The position numbers were made by a program, and so were the translations under genes. The notes beneath the pieces were generated by a model that saw nothing but the letters and a program-made list of their open reading frames with translations, made no database searches and was not told the origin of the DNA. Positions 1 through 8,354 of a stretch of 58,584 nt of DNA are shown here, in pieces. This DNA comes from Sphingobacteriales bacterium (GTDB lineage: Bacteria > Bacteroidota > Bacteroidia > Chitinophagales > Chitinophagaceae): contig JAIXWS010000111.1 in NCBI GenBank assembly GCA_027491165.1, forward strand, positions 1-58,584, in the 5' to 3' direction. How positions within the stretch are numbered: the first letter of the stretch is position 1; the number at the start of each line of letters is the position of its first letter.

Positions 1-633
1 GTTGATATGAATTATGCTTCCAATGAGCCCAAAGGTGATGATTGCTTAGCTTACCCTAAAATTAATTTTAGCAAAAACAACGAAGGCGCTAAACTATTTG
101 CACTCTTCCAAAGCCATAACGAGGTGGATATTTGGGACTATGCAGGTGGTATGCCTTTTTTGGCTAAATATGCTGAATATGCAACCTTTCCTGGTCCAGC
201 CGTTTCTACTCCAGCAATTTATGTGCCATCCACTCTTAATTATGGAAACGTTGTAGATCCAATATACCCTGATATAAGTATTTTCCTCTCTCAAAAAATG
301 GTAGATTGGTATCCCTTTTCGCTACCTGGTCCTTTGTTTAAAAAAGCGGGCGATAATGTTATTAACGAAGAAATAAAAGCATTAAGTATATCGCCAAACC
401 CCTTTAGCGATAAAGAGCTATTTCTCATCAACGCTGGCGATGCCACAGAACGCTACACCGTTCGCTTTAGCAGTGCCGAAGGCAAAATGCTGCTGACCAA
501 AGAGGGTACAGTTGCCGAGCTTAATGCTGCACTGCGTCTGCTACAAGGGCAAAACTTAGCAGCAGGAATGTACTTTGTAAACATAGCCAAAGGCAAAGTA
601 GATTTGCAACAATTTAAAATTGTGAAACACTAA
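1..633 (+). CDS. T9SS-secreted protein, C-terminal part (5' end outside window)
   Basis: The reading frame is open from base 1, so the true start lies upstream; an ATG at 7 is probably internal. About 120 residues of unrecognised sequence come first. The last 80 or so residues form a type A T9SS sorting domain: an SPNPF motif, alternating strands, then the typical GMYFVNI near the end and a basic C-terminal tail. Proteins with this domain cross the outer membrane through the type IX translocon and are released or anchored after the domain is cut off. The role of the passenger cannot be told from this fragment. The gene ends just before a strong palindrome that may stop transcription. Confidence 0.75.
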   Translation, partial: VDMNYASNEPKGDDCLAYPKINFSKNNEGAKLFALFQSHNEVDIWDYAGGMPFLAKYAEYATFPGPAVSTPAIYVPSTLNYGNVVDPIYPDISIFLSQKMVDWYPFSLPGPLFKKAGDNVINEEIKALSISPNPFSDKELFLINAGDATERYTVRFSSAEGKMLLTKEGTVAELNAALRLLQGQNLAAGMYFVNIAKGKVDLQQFKIVKH

Positions 634-657
634 TCACCTTTTAATCTCGTCATTGCG

Positions 658-693
658 AGGAACGAAGCAATCTTATACTATTGCTTCGTTCCT
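658..693. repeat. Perfect palindrome, REP-like interspersed repeat
   Basis: A 14-bp perfect stem (658-671 with 680-693) encloses an 8-base loop. The left flank reads CGTCATTGCGAGGAACGAAG, which resembles a short interspersed repeat I know from many bacterial genomes. It lies between two T9SS cargo genes and could act as a weak terminator or mRNA stabiliser for the first. No T-run follows the stem. Whether it is repeated elsewhere in this genome cannot be seen here. Confidence 0.6.
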
Positions 694-716
694 TTCGAAT
701 TAAATCTCTTTTTTTT

Positions 717-2276
717 ATGAAAAGTCTATATACAATACTCCTATTTTCAATTTTCAATTTTCAATTTTCAATTTCCCAAGCCCAATCGGTACGCGTGTTT
801 TCTAAAACGGGTATCCTAAAAGGCACTTACAGTACCGTAACTGCGGCATTGGCCACCACTATCGATGGCGACAGTATGATACTCAGTGCGCATACCTTTA
901 AGGAAAGCCGGCTAAAGGGCAATTATTCGGTAGTGTATCAAGGTACAATTGCAGGTGCTGATACCACTATCATTGATGCAATGGGCAATGGATCGGTATT
1001 TGATAGATGCCTTGGCAAAATAAGAGATGTAATTGTTCAAGGTGGAAAATATATTCCTCCTCCAGGGGGTAGCCAAGGTATGGGAATTTATAATTATGAT
1101 GGTTTTTTACACTTAACTGGCAGTACCATAATCCGAAATAACTATGGTTATGGACATGGTGGATGCATTTTATATGATGGAATAATTGATGAAAATGTGA
1201 AAATTTATAATAACAAAACAGATCGAGGAGTTGGAGGAGTTTATGGAGGGAATACACTATTTATAAAAGACAATGTCAAAATTTATGGTAATTATGGAAA
1301 TTTTGGAAGTGCAATTGCACTTATGGGGTCCAATGGAAATGCAGCCTTAAAAAAGAAACTAGATATTTTAGGAAATGCATTGATATCAAATAATAATTGT
1401 GATTCTAATAGTACGATTTTTTTTGGTGATAAGGGATGTATGGTTACTATAGAAAATGTCACGATTATTAACAATAAATCCAAGAATAATAAAGCTGGCG
1501 CCATATTTGCAAATTTGATACCTTCTTCACTTCCATTTGATTCAATTGGCGTTCCTAATATTAGTATAAAAAACACCCGAATTTATAATCCAAAATTAGA
1601 TGGAACACGAATTCCCGAGATCTTTTTAGGCTATAATGGAAAACCAATTAAATTCCACAGCGAGGGTTGCTGGTGGGGCAATAGCGATACTACGCGCTTA
1701 ATAGTTGCAGAGGCGGGTACAGATTTTACGATGCCCAATTGGGCCGTAGCCAAATGGTACGGCCTGCCTTTTGGCACAAGCGGTAGCCAAGTGCGTGCCC
1801 AAATGCAACTCAATACGGGTGCGCCTTTGCCTCCTAATTGTTTCAAAGGTTTGGAGGGTAAATTTTCGGCAACAGCAGGTAGTTTTCCATCGCCCACTAC
1901 GGTTATTAATGCGGGCAATTTAATCGCTAGCGATTATTATTATCCTGCATCGGGGCCTTTTGCTATCACGGCTTCGGTAGATGCTGATACCTTTCGTACG
2001 AATAATAAAGGGGCTTTGGGCATAAAAGAGCCAGGCTACACTTCGGTAAAGGTTTTTCCTAACCCCACAACAGATGAGCTGCACATTAGTAATTTGCCCG
2101 CAGGTATTACGCTACACATCTTTGATGCTAGTGGCCGTATCGTATTGCAGCGCGGTTATTTAGATGCTCAGCCCGAGCTTGTTATTCCTGTTGCCGATTG
2201 GCCAGCAGGTGTTTATACCATCAACCTTTACAACCAACAAGACCAATTGGGCACAGCCAGGTTTGTGAAGAAGTAA
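717..2276 (+). CDS. Secreted protein with predicted beta-helix and T9SS sorting domain
   Basis: About 519 residues from the ATG at 717; a TTG at 681 in the same frame lies inside the upstream palindrome and is unlikely to be the start. A signal peptide runs from MKSLYTILLF to the SISQAQ cleavage area. Residues 30-330 are rich in short Asn- and Gly-containing strands (for example IIRNNYG, VKIYNNK), as in right-handed beta-helix proteins of the pectate-lyase type. The final 80 residues form a type A T9SS sorting domain with VFPNPTTDEL and ending in RFVKK. Probable surface or extracellular protein; enzyme activity is unknown. The signal peptide codons contain a 7-bp tandem repeat (744-771). Confidence 0.75.
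   Translation: MKSLYTILLFSIFNFQFSISQAQSVRVFSKTGILKGTYSTVTAALATTIDGDSMILSAHTFKESRLKGNYSVVYQGTIAGADTTIIDAMGNGSVFDRCLGKIRDVIVQGGKYIPPPGGSQGMGIYNYDGFLHLTGSTIIRNNYGYGHGGCILYDGIIDENVKIYNNKTDRGVGGVYGGNTLFIKDNVKIYGNYGNFGSAIALMGSNGNAALKKKLDILGNALISNNNCDSNSTIFFGDKGCMVTIENVTIINNKSKNNKAGAIFANLIPSSLPFDSIGVPNISIKNTRIYNPKLDGTRIPEIFLGYNGKPIKFHSEGCWWGNSDTTRLIVAEAGTDFTMPNWAVAKWYGLPFGTSGSQVRAQMQLNTGAPLPPNCFKGLEGKFSATAGSFPSPTTVINAGNLIASDYYYPASGPFAITASVDADTFRTNNKGALGIKEPGYTSVKVFPNPTTDELHISNLPAGITLHIFDASGRIVLQRGYLDAQPELVIPVADWPAGVYTINLYNQQDQLGTARFVKK
744..771 (+). repeat. Heptanucleotide tandem repeat, 4 copies of TTTTCAA
   Basis: Four perfect copies of TTTTCAA lie inside the codons of the signal peptide hydrophobic core of the secreted protein at 717-2276; the following TTT begins a fifth copy. 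Because 7 is not a multiple of 3, gain or loss of a single copy would shift the frame and abolish secretion and translation. This is seen directly; the regulatory meaning is inferred. Confidence 0.85.
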
Positions 2277-2332
2277 AAAGGATTTTTTATTGAGGATCTA
2301 TGATTTTTGATTGCGCCATTTTGCAAATGTAG

Positions 2333-2352
2333 CCTAGGGTTCAAACCCTGGG
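2333..2352. repeat. Short imperfect palindrome
   Basis: CCTAGGGTT and AACCCTGGG pair around TTCAAA (one G-T pair). It lies in the 248-bp space after the secreted-protein gene. It resembles a tRNA T-arm but no other tRNA arms surround it. It may be a small interspersed repeat. Confidence 0.4.
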
Positions 2353-2402
2353 AAAATGAAAAAAGAAAATCATTTCTACATCATAACAGCCTTTACAAAT
2401 GA

Positions 2403-2432
2403 ATAAAGCCTAGTGTACAAGCTAGGCTTTAT
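2403..2432. terminator. Terminator hairpin, probably for the upstream plus-strand gene
   Basis: ATAAAGCCTAG (2403-2413) pairs perfectly with CTAGGCTTTAT (2422-2432) around an 8-base loop. The T-run after the stem is weak. It separates the plus-strand secreted-protein gene from the convergent rpsL-rpsG operon and may serve either strand. Confidence 0.5.
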
Positions 2433-2460
2433 CTGTATTATTTTAGAATCATACCTAATA

Positions 2461-2499
2461 AAAAAAACGCTTCGAAACTGTGACAGTAACGAAGCGTTT
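2461..2499 (-). terminator. Rho-independent terminator of rpsL-rpsG
   Basis: AAACGCTTCG (2465-2474) pairs with CGAAGCGTTT (2490-2499). Read on the minus strand the stem is followed by seven Ts (2461-2467). It lies 25 bases after the rpsG stop, so the str-type operon ends here instead of running into fusA. Confidence 0.85.
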
Positions 2500-2524
2500 A
2501 AGGTATTAAAGCTTATCTTTAAAA

Positions 2525-2992
2525 TTATACTTTGAAATGAGAGAAGGCCTTGTTGGCTTCTGCCATACGATGTGTATCTTCTTTTTTCTTCACTGCTCCA
2601 CCTTCACCTTTTGAAGCGGCAACGATTTCATTTGCTAATTTATCAGCAATAGTTTTACCATTACGCTCGCGAGAGAAACGGATTAACCATTTCATGCTCA
2701 AAGATATTTTGCGGTCAGGGCGCACTTCCGAAGGAATTTGGAAAGTGGCACCACCAATACGACGGCTACGAACCTCTACTGCAGGTGTTACATTTACCAA
2801 AGCGCGCTTCCACACTTCGTATCCATCTTCGCTAGTGATAGAAGATACTTTATCTAATGCATTATAAAATGCACTCAAAACAACTGTTTTGTTTCCACCC
2901 CACATAAGGCAATTTACAAAACGAGTTACGTTTTTATCGTTGAATTTAGGATCCGGAGCTAAAGGGATCTTTTTGGCTTGTGCCTTCCTCAT
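2525..2992 (-). CDS. rpsG: 30S ribosomal protein S7
   Basis: 155 residues, the usual length. S7 binds the 3' major domain of 16S rRNA, nucleates assembly of the small-subunit head and lies near the E site. The basic N-terminus, VTRFVNCLMWGGNKTVV and the rRNA-binding VEVRSRRIGGATFQIP segment are typical of the family. It follows rpsL by 33 bases on the same strand and is almost certainly cotranscribed with it. A terminator follows directly; fusA, which often comes next in bacteria, is absent. Confidence 0.97.
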   Translation of the reverse strand: MRKAQAKKIPLAPDPKFNDKNVTRFVNCLMWGGNKTVVLSAFYNALDKVSSITSEDGYEVWKRALVNVTPAVEVRSRRIGGATFQIPSEVRPDRKISLSMKWLIRFSRERNGKTIADKLANEIVAASKGEGGAVKKKEDTHRMAEANKAFSHFKV

Positions 2993-3025
2993 GTTCTATT
3001 AATGATATTAAATAGTGTAATTAAA

Positions 3026-3409
3026 TTATTTTTTCTTAGCTTTTTCTTTCTTAGTACCGTATTTAGAGCGGCTTTGTTTACGGTCTTTTACACCCGCAGT
3101 ATCCAATGCACCACGTACAATATGGTAACGTACCCCTGGTAAATCCTTAACACGACCACCACGAATCAATACGATGCTATGCTCTTGAAGATTGTGACCT
3201 TCACCTGGGATGTAGGCAATAACCTCAATTTTGTTCGTCAAACGTACTTTCGCTACTTTACGAAGAGCCGAGTTTGGTTTCTTTGGAGTAGTAGTATATA
3301 CACGAGTACAAACACCACGACGTTGTGGACAAGCATCCAATGCACGAGATTTAGATTTCGCACGTATTTGCTCGCGACCTTTTCTTACTAATTGTTGTAT
3401 AGTTGGCAT
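3026..3409 (-). CDS. rpsL: 30S ribosomal protein S12
   Basis: 127 residues. S12 sits at the decoding centre and controls accuracy. The [13 protein letters not shown] loop and [12 protein letters not shown] are both intact; the lysines whose change gives streptomycin resistance in other bacteria are the wild-type residues here. The Asp of KDLPG is the known site of RimO methylthiolation in several bacteria. First gene of a two-gene operon with rpsG, with a consensus Bacteroidota promoter about 40 bases upstream. Confidence 0.97.
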   Translation of the reverse strand: MPTIQQLVRKGREQIRAKSKSRALDACPQRRGVCTRVYTTTPKKPNSALRKVAKVRLTNKIEVIAYIPGEGHNLQEHSIVLIRGGRVKDLPGVRYHIVRGALDTAGVKDRKQSRSKYGTKKEKAKKK

Positions 3410-3443
3410 TATCTTTCTTTGATCTAAAATTTCAAATGGATTG

Positions 3444-3476
3444 CAAAGGTAATTGCTTTATTCTAAAATGAACAAA
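3444..3476 (-). promoter_or_regulatory. rpsL-rpsG promoter, Bacteroidota type
   Basis: On the minus strand TTTG (3476-3473) is followed after 21 bases by TACCTTTG (3451-3444). This matches the Bacteroidota sigma-ABfr consensus TTTG / TAnnTTTG. The start codon of rpsL is 34 bases downstream of the -7 element. Confidence 0.75.
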
Positions 3477-3539
3477 ATTTTTTAATTATTTTTTCGAAAA
3501 ACGCATCTTTTTCATCAAAAAGCTGGAATAGGGCATCAT

Positions 3540-4148
3540 TTAAAAGGGCGGATGCATTATTTGTTGCATAAAATAGGCACCATGCGAAGGGTCGAAGGCA
3601 TATGTAAATACAAAGCCAAATACAGCACCCCACAAATGGGCATCATGGTTAATGTTATCGCGACGTTGTTGGGACATATAAATAGAATAGACAACATACA
3701 ATACAGCAAATAGGATAGACCACATCGGCACAAAAAAGAAGGTAATTTTTAGCCAAGGGCTTGTGTAAACCATTGAAAATAAAACAGCTGATGTGCCTCC
3801 TGATGCCCCCAATGAACGGTAATAAGGATCATTGCGATGCTTGATAAAGGAGGGAATAGCTGAGGCCACCACACCGAAAAGATATAAAAAGAGATATAAA
3901 TTTCGGTTGCCCAATAAGGCAAAATACTGCTCCACATAACTACCAATAAAATAAAGCGTCACCATATTGAAAATAAGGTGTTGCCAGTCGGCATGCACAA
4001 AACCATTGCTCAAAAAGCGGTAAAACTCGGCTGGGCTGCTCATGCGTTTGGGATACAACAACAGTTTATCCATTAATTGTCCATCGTTGAATGCCCAATA
4101 CGAAACACCAATGGTTATAGCCAACAGGGCCAAAGTAAAAAATTCCAT
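3540..4148 (-). CDS. Rhomboid family intramembrane serine protease
   Basis: 202 residues with about six membrane segments. The catalytic dyad is visible: Ser116 in GASGGTS (GxSG motif) and His171 in AHLWGAVFG. HADWQHLIFNM at residues 52-62 matches the conserved HxxxN oxyanion helix. Rhomboids cut membrane-spanning helices of partner proteins within the bilayer; the substrate is unknown. It is a short, core-only rhomboid without a cytosolic N-terminal domain. It lies between the acyl-CoA reductase gene (21 bases upstream) and rpsL on the same strand, so it may share a transcript with the former. Confidence 0.93.
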   Translation of the reverse strand: MEFFTLALLAITIGVSYWAFNDGQLMDKLLLYPKRMSSPAEFYRFLSNGFVHADWQHLIFNMVTLYFIGSYVEQYFALLGNRNLYLFLYLFGVVASAIPSFIKHRNDPYYRSLGASGGTSAVLFSMVYTSPWLKITFFFVPMWSILFAVLYVVYSIYMSQQRRDNINHDAHLWGAVFGFVFTYAFDPSHGAYFMQQIMHPPF

Positions 4149-4168
4149 GTATCAGTTAATTGTTGTTT

Positions 4169-5161
4169 TTAAAGGTTTGTCAAAAAAGCCATTGTGTCTA
4201 GACCATCTGCAAAATCGCTTAAAGAAGGAATTTGTGCCGCCCCAAAAGGAATCGCGCCATTGGCCACTACACATTGTATGTCTTGGCTTTGTTTTAATTC
4301 CTTCATCAAGGCCATTTTGTCTTCATAATATCGGTAATGCAAAACGGCTACGGCCGAAAAGGGAACATCATTCTCCACCATGAGTACGCAATCATTACTG
4401 AGGTAAGGCACTTTATTCAGTAGATAAATGGCCAGATAATAATCGTAATTGTTACGGTATTTATTGTGGTTGATATAATCCCTATAAGGTTCAAATGCTT
4501 CGAAAAGTAGCTGAAAATCATAGCCCTTGGGTATACATATCTGGCTTACATTGCGGCAGCCCAATCCGAAATATAGAAAAACATCCTCGGCCAGAGCGGC
4601 TAATGCTTCTTTGCTTTCGCTGCCATCGAGTACAGCCACCGACGTGCGATTTTTGCGAATGATATGCGGATATTTTTCGAAATATTGCTCAAAATATCGG
4701 GCAGTATTATTAGTGCCTGTGGCAATATAAGCATCGCATTGGCGTAAATTGTCGGTCAATTGAATTTGTTGCAGCACTTCGTCATCCCATTCACTTAATT
4801 GTTGTAGCAAATGCCTTAGCAAAACACTGTCTTTGCTGGATAATTTTAAACGTAAACGATGCCCTGAGAGGTAGCCACATAAAAAGTCATGAAAACCAAC
4901 CAAAGGAATATTACCTGCCATGGTGATGCCCACAATTTTAGCCTCGCCGACAGCAGGATAATTAGACATCCATTGATTTAGTTTATCTGCCTGTAAGAAA
5001 TTAGTTACAATATTTTTAACAGCGATGTCTATTTGTGCTGCTGTAAACCATTGATTGCCTTGTACAGCCATCTCTTTGGCGCTTTCCCAATCCTCACTTT
5101 GGCCCTGCATATACTCGCCAAGCAACACCAAATAATCAATTTTCTCTTGTACGTTTTTCAT
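4169..5161 (-). CDS. Acyl-CoA reductase, LuxC-like
   Basis: About 330 residues from the ATG at 5161; an upstream in-frame start at 5227 would overlap the divergent ferredoxin start and encodes an atypical extension. The sequence resembles the LuxC/acyl-CoA reductase family (aldehyde dehydrogenase fold): GITMAGNIPLVGFHDFL in the N-terminal half, and FLYFGLGCRNVSQICIP around residue 205, which carries the probable catalytic Cys. Such enzymes reduce acyl thioesters to aldehydes with NADPH. The divergent pairing with a two-cluster ferredoxin is common in Bacteroidota as I recall it. Physiological substrate unknown. Confidence 0.85.
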   Translation of the reverse strand: MKNVQEKIDYLVLLGEYMQGQSEDWESAKEMAVQGNQWFTAAQIDIAVKNIVTNFLQADKLNQWMSNYPAVGEAKIVGITMAGNIPLVGFHDFLCGYLSGHRLRLKLSSKDSVLLRHLLQQLSEWDDEVLQQIQLTDNLRQCDAYIATGTNNTARYFEQYFEKYPHIIRKNRTSVAVLDGSESKEALAALAEDVFLYFGLGCRNVSQICIPKGYDFQLLFEAFEPYRDYINHNKYRNNYDYYLAIYLLNKVPYLSNDCVLMVENDVPFSAVAVLHYRYYEDKMALMKELKQSQDIQCVVANGAIPFGAAQIPSLSDFADGLDTMAFLTNL

Positions 5162-5189
5162 CCGCTCTTTTTTTCTAACTGCGAAATTG

Positions 5190-5197
5190 TAACTTTG
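5190..5197 (+). promoter_or_regulatory. -7 element of the ferredoxin promoter
   Basis: TAACTTTG matches the Bacteroidota -7 consensus TAnnTTTG and lies 29 bases before the ferredoxin ATG. No clear TTTG -33 box is visible at the usual distance. The 65-bp gap must also hold the promoter of the divergent reductase. Confidence 0.5.
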
Positions 5198-5226
5198 CGC
5201 CAACAAAATCAAACTATTATTTAGCA

Positions 5227-5574
5227 ATGGCTATAAAAATAACTGACGAATGTATTAATTGCGGCGCTTGTGAACCCGAATGTCCTAATAACGCCATTTA
5301 CGAAGGTGGTGTAGAATGGGCAATGGCCGATGGTACGGGTGTGAAAGGAATGTTTACCCTTACAGACGGTAGCAGCATCGAAGCCACCCAAAAAAACGAT
5401 CCCGTTTCTAATGATGTCTATTTCATCGTTCATGATAAGTGTACAGAATGTCAAGGTTTTCATGAAGAGCCACAGTGTGCAGCAGTTTGTCCCGTTGATT
5501 GTTGTGTGCCCGATGAATTGTATCGCGAAACCGTTGAAGAACTTTTAGCTAAAAAAGATAGAATGCACTTGTAA
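5227..5574 (+). CDS. Ferredoxin with two [4Fe-4S] clusters
   Basis: 115 residues. Cluster I ligands are C9, C12, C15 and C19 (CxxCxxCxxxCP). Cluster II ligands are C72, C75, C84 and C88, with an 8-residue insert ([13 protein letters not shown]) like that in YfhL/Allochromatium-type ferredoxins. About 45 residues separate the two halves and C92-C93 are extra cysteines. It is a cytosolic low-potential electron carrier. Its divergent neighbour is a LuxC-type acyl-CoA reductase, so a shared redox role is plausible but unproven. A strong terminator follows. Confidence 0.92.
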   Translation: MAIKITDECINCGACEPECPNNAIYEGGVEWAMADGTGVKGMFTLTDGSSIEATQKNDPVSNDVYFIVHDKCTECQGFHEEPQCAAVCPVDCCVPDELYRETVEELLAKKDRMHL

Positions 5575-5610
5575 AACCTTGCCTCATTATTTGTATAGCT
5601 ACTACATTTT

Positions 5611-5645
5611 AAAATGCGTTTCTTTCGTTGGAACGCATTTTTTAT
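5611..5645 (+). terminator. Terminator after the ferredoxin gene
   Basis: AAAATGCGTT (5611-5620) pairs with AACGCATTTT (5632-5641), and Ts follow. The 160 bases from here to aspS contain no gene I can recognise. Confidence 0.85.
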
Positions 5646-5805
5646 TGGTGGTTAAAGGAGCTTGACGAAGTCCCTTTCAACATAGGTAGCGACTGAGGGT
5701 GCCATTCGGTTTCAAGCCCCCTCTGCAAGCGCAAAGCATTATTCGTTTTTCATTATTAATTATTCAGTAACTGCCTTATCTTGCAGCCCCTTTCAAGTCT
5801 ATTTT

Positions 5806-7641
5806 ATGTATCGTACACATCATTGCGGCGAGCTCCGCAGCAATCATATAAATGAGCCCGTAACCCTTAGTGGCTGGGTACAAACTGTTCGCAAATTTGG
5901 GAGCATCACTTTTGTTGATCTGCGCGACCGCTATGGCATTACCCAATTGGTTTTTGGAGAAAAATTCAATGCACAATTTGATTCAACGCCATTGGGTAGA
6001 GAGTTTGTATTGCAGGTAGAAGGTAAAGTCATTGAGCGCAGCAATAAAAACAGCAAAATTCCAACTGGCGATATCGAAATTGAGGTGGATGCTTTTAATA
6101 TTCTCAACAAATCTGCCACCCCACCTTTTACCATCGAAGAAAATACAGATGGTGGAGATGAACTGCGCATGAAATATCGCTTTCTCGACCTGCGCCGCCC
6201 CACGTTGCGCCGTAATATGGAGTTGCGGTACAAGGTAAATCGTGCTGTGCGCAACTACCTGGATAGTAAGGGTTTTTGGGATATTGAAACGCCCTTTTTA
6301 ATTAAATCTACTCCTGAAGGGGCCCGCGATTTTGTGGTGCCTAGCCGCATGAATGAGGGTCAGTTTTATGCTTTGCCCCAAAGTCCTCAAACCTTCAAGC
6401 AATTATTGATGGTAAGCGGTTACGACCGTTATTATCAAATTGTAAAATGCTTTAGAGATGAGGATTTGCGCGCCGACAGACAACCCGAATTTACCCAAAT
6501 CGATTGTGAAATGGCCTTTGTGAAACAAGAGGATATTTTAGAAAATTTTGAAGGGCTATTTAAATTTGTGTTCGAAGATTTGAAAGGCAAACAAATTGAA
6601 GGGTCTTTCCCACGAATGACTTTTGATGATGCCATGTGGCATTATGGCAATGACAAGCCCGATATTCGTTTTGAGATGAAAATCCTAAACTTAAAAACAC
6701 CCTTTGTCACCGCATCTGTGGCTGCAAATGCCCATGGAATTTATTGCGAAGCTTTACAGGGTGTTGATTTTAAAGTAACCAACGAGGCGGAATCTGTATT
6801 GGCTATTTGTGTGCCTAATGCCAGCGAGTATACCCGCAAACAAACCGACGAATTGACGGAATGGGTAAAGCGTCCGCAAATAGGAATGACAGGTTTATTG
6901 TTGATCAAATGCAATGCTGATGGTACTTTCAAAAGCAGTGTGGACAAATTTTTTGATGAAGAAAAACTAAAAAATATTGCAACTTTTTGTGGGGCACAAG
7001 CAGGAGATTTAATTCTATTGTTAGCAGGAAATGAATTGCGCACCCGCAAAGCCATTAGTGAATTGCGCCTAGAAATGGGCAATAAATTAGGCATGCGCCA
7101 TCCCGATGAGTATAAACCGCTTTGGGTTATTGACTTTCCCCTCTTTGAATATGACGAAGAGGGCAATCGTTGGGTAGCGCGTCACCATCCCTTTACCTCA
7201 CCTAAGCCTGAGCAAATAGAAGTGATGATCAACAACGACCCTAAAATTGCCAATGCTGCAGAATATTATAAGCATCCTTATAACGACATTAAAGCCAATG
7301 CATACGATTTGGTGTTGAATGGTACAGAAATCGGCGGCGGCTCTATCCGTATTTATCAGCGCGAATTGCAAGAAAAAATGTTTGCTGCTTTAGGCATGAG
7401 TACCGAAGAAGCACAAGAAAAATTTGGGTTTTTACTAGGCGCTTTTGAATACGGCGCTCCGCCACATGGTGGTATCGCTTTGGGTTTCGACCGTTTATGC
7501 GCACTACTGGGTGGTCAAGAAAGTATCCGCGATTTCATTGCCTTCCCCAAGAATAATGCTGGGCGCGATGTGATGATTGATGCCCCATCTGAAATTGATG
7601 ATAAACAGTTTGCTGAGTTGAAATTAAAACTAGACTTGTAA
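5806..7641 (+). CDS. aspS: Aspartate--tRNA ligase
   Basis: 611 residues, the length of bacterial-type AspRS. It charges tRNA-Asp. Order of domains: N-terminal OB-fold anticodon-binding domain ([20 protein letters not shown]), class II catalytic core with motif 2 ([20 protein letters not shown]), a bacterial GAD insertion domain (about 290-420), and motif 3 ([15 protein letters not shown]) near the C-terminus. Whether it also charges tRNA-Asn cannot be judged from the sequence. Single gene followed by its own spacer. Confidence 0.97.
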   Translation: MYRTHHCGELRSNHINEPVTLSGWVQTVRKFGSITFVDLRDRYGITQLVFGEKFNAQFDSTPLGREFVLQVEGKVIERSNKNSKIPTGDIEIEVDAFNILNKSATPPFTIEENTDGGDELRMKYRFLDLRRPTLRRNMELRYKVNRAVRNYLDSKGFWDIETPFLIKSTPEGARDFVVPSRMNEGQFYALPQSPQTFKQLLMVSGYDRYYQIVKCFRDEDLRADRQPEFTQIDCEMAFVKQEDILENFEGLFKFVFEDLKGKQIEGSFPRMTFDDAMWHYGNDKPDIRFEMKILNLKTPFVTASVAANAHGIYCEALQGVDFKVTNEAESVLAICVPNASEYTRKQTDELTEWVKRPQIGMTGLLLIKCNADGTFKSSVDKFFDEEKLKNIATFCGAQAGDLILLLAGNELRTRKAISELRLEMGNKLGMRHPDEYKPLWVIDFPLFEYDEEGNRWVARHHPFTSPKPEQIEVMINNDPKIANAAEYYKHPYNDIKANAYDLVLNGTEIGGGSIRIYQRELQEKMFAALGMSTEEAQEKFGFLLGAFEYGAPPHGGIALGFDRLCALLGGQESIRDFIAFPKNNAGRDVMIDAPSEIDDKQFAELKLKLDL

Positions 7642-7659
7642 TTTTTTTTAGAGAAAAAA

Positions 7660-7689
7660 TTGCAGCAGATAATAAAATTTATATCTTTA
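7660..7689 (+). promoter_or_regulatory. Promoter of the lipoprotein gene at 7710
   Basis: TTG at 7660-7662 is followed after 19 bases by TATCTTTA (7682-7689), one base away from TAnnTTTG. The ATG is 20 bases further on. Confidence 0.45.
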
Positions 7690-7709
7690 CGAAGTCTTTA
7701 ATTGATACT

Positions 7710-8249
7710 ATGAAAAAAATATTTTTAGGTCTTGGATTTGCCCTGATGGCTAGTGTCTCCTTGGTGTCTTGCAGCAAGGGAGAATACAACTCGGGAGATT
7801 TGCAGAAAGGTAAAAATCCTTTTAATGAAGAAAATTATAAGCCAAAAGTGATACCAACGGGTACCTTTTCAGCTAAAGTTAACGGATCTTCTTATACGGC
7901 ATCTATATCCAATGCCTATCTTACCGAAGTGGCTTCTATAAAATCTTTTTCAATTGTTGGCTATAAAACGATAACAACTGCACCTGACGGTATATTTTTA
8001 TCGACAACTTCAAAAGATAAAGGGATATATACCATCGACAAAACGGCTGCTAATCCAAACAATGCGATTTATACTGCTGTGGGAACAACAACAGGAGTGG
8101 CTGCTGAAACAGGTACCATAGAAATTACAGAATCTACAGATACTAGGGTAAAAGGTAAATTCAGCTTCAAAGGTCCTGGTGGACTGGATATCACTGAAGG
8201 TGTATTTGACGTGCCCGTAATAAAATACAGTGATTATTACAGCAAGTAA
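7710..8249 (+). CDS. Lipoprotein, DUF6252-like
   Basis: 179 residues. A lipoprotein signal peptide ends at LVSC (Cys21), so the mature protein is probably anchored in the outer or inner membrane. The mature part starts with a disordered linker, then GTFSAKVNGSSYTA, a beta-strand opening typical of small Bacteroidota lipoproteins grouped as DUF6252, followed by repeated short strands (EITESTDTRVKGKFSFKG). Function unknown. Flanked by its own promoter-like element and a strong terminator, so it appears to be a single-gene unit. Confidence 0.7.
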   Translation: MKKIFLGLGFALMASVSLVSCSKGEYNSGDLQKGKNPFNEENYKPKVIPTGTFSAKVNGSSYTASISNAYLTEVASIKSFSIVGYKTITTAPDGIFLSTTSKDKGIYTIDKTAANPNNAIYTAVGTTTGVAAETGTIEITESTDTRVKGKFSFKGPGGLDITEGVFDVPVIKYSDYYSK

Positions 8250-8264
8250 TTTTTTCAATATGAC

Positions 8265-8294
8265 AAAAGCCACTCGTTTTCGAGTGGTTTTTTT
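8265..8294 (+). terminator. Terminator after the DUF6252-like lipoprotein gene
   Basis: AAAAGCCACTCG pairs with CGAGTGGTTTTT around TTTT (8277-8280) and continues into a T-run. Confidence 0.9.
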
Positions 8295-8320
8295 AATGCC
8301 TAAAAGCAAGAGATTAAACC

Positions 8321-8328
8321 TAATTTTG
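8321..8328 (+). promoter_or_regulatory. -7 element of the small protein-thiL operon
   Basis: TAATTTTG is a perfect match to TAnnTTTG. It lies 26 bases before the ATG at 8355. No clear -33 box is seen. Confidence 0.5.
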
Positions 8329-8354
8329 CCGCTCGAATAAATAATGAAGATAAA

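Noticed and set aside
970-1918. Three minus-strand frames inside the secreted-protein gene
   Set aside because: Antisense to a clear exported beta-helix gene, with no family motifs; shadow frames.
2333-2352. A tRNA-like T-arm sequence
   Set aside because: No acceptor, D or anticodon arm nearby; it is only a short palindrome.
5646-5805. Possible dispersed repeat around AAAGGAGCTTGACGAAGTCC
   Set aside because: Only a partial self-complementary pattern; not enough to name it.
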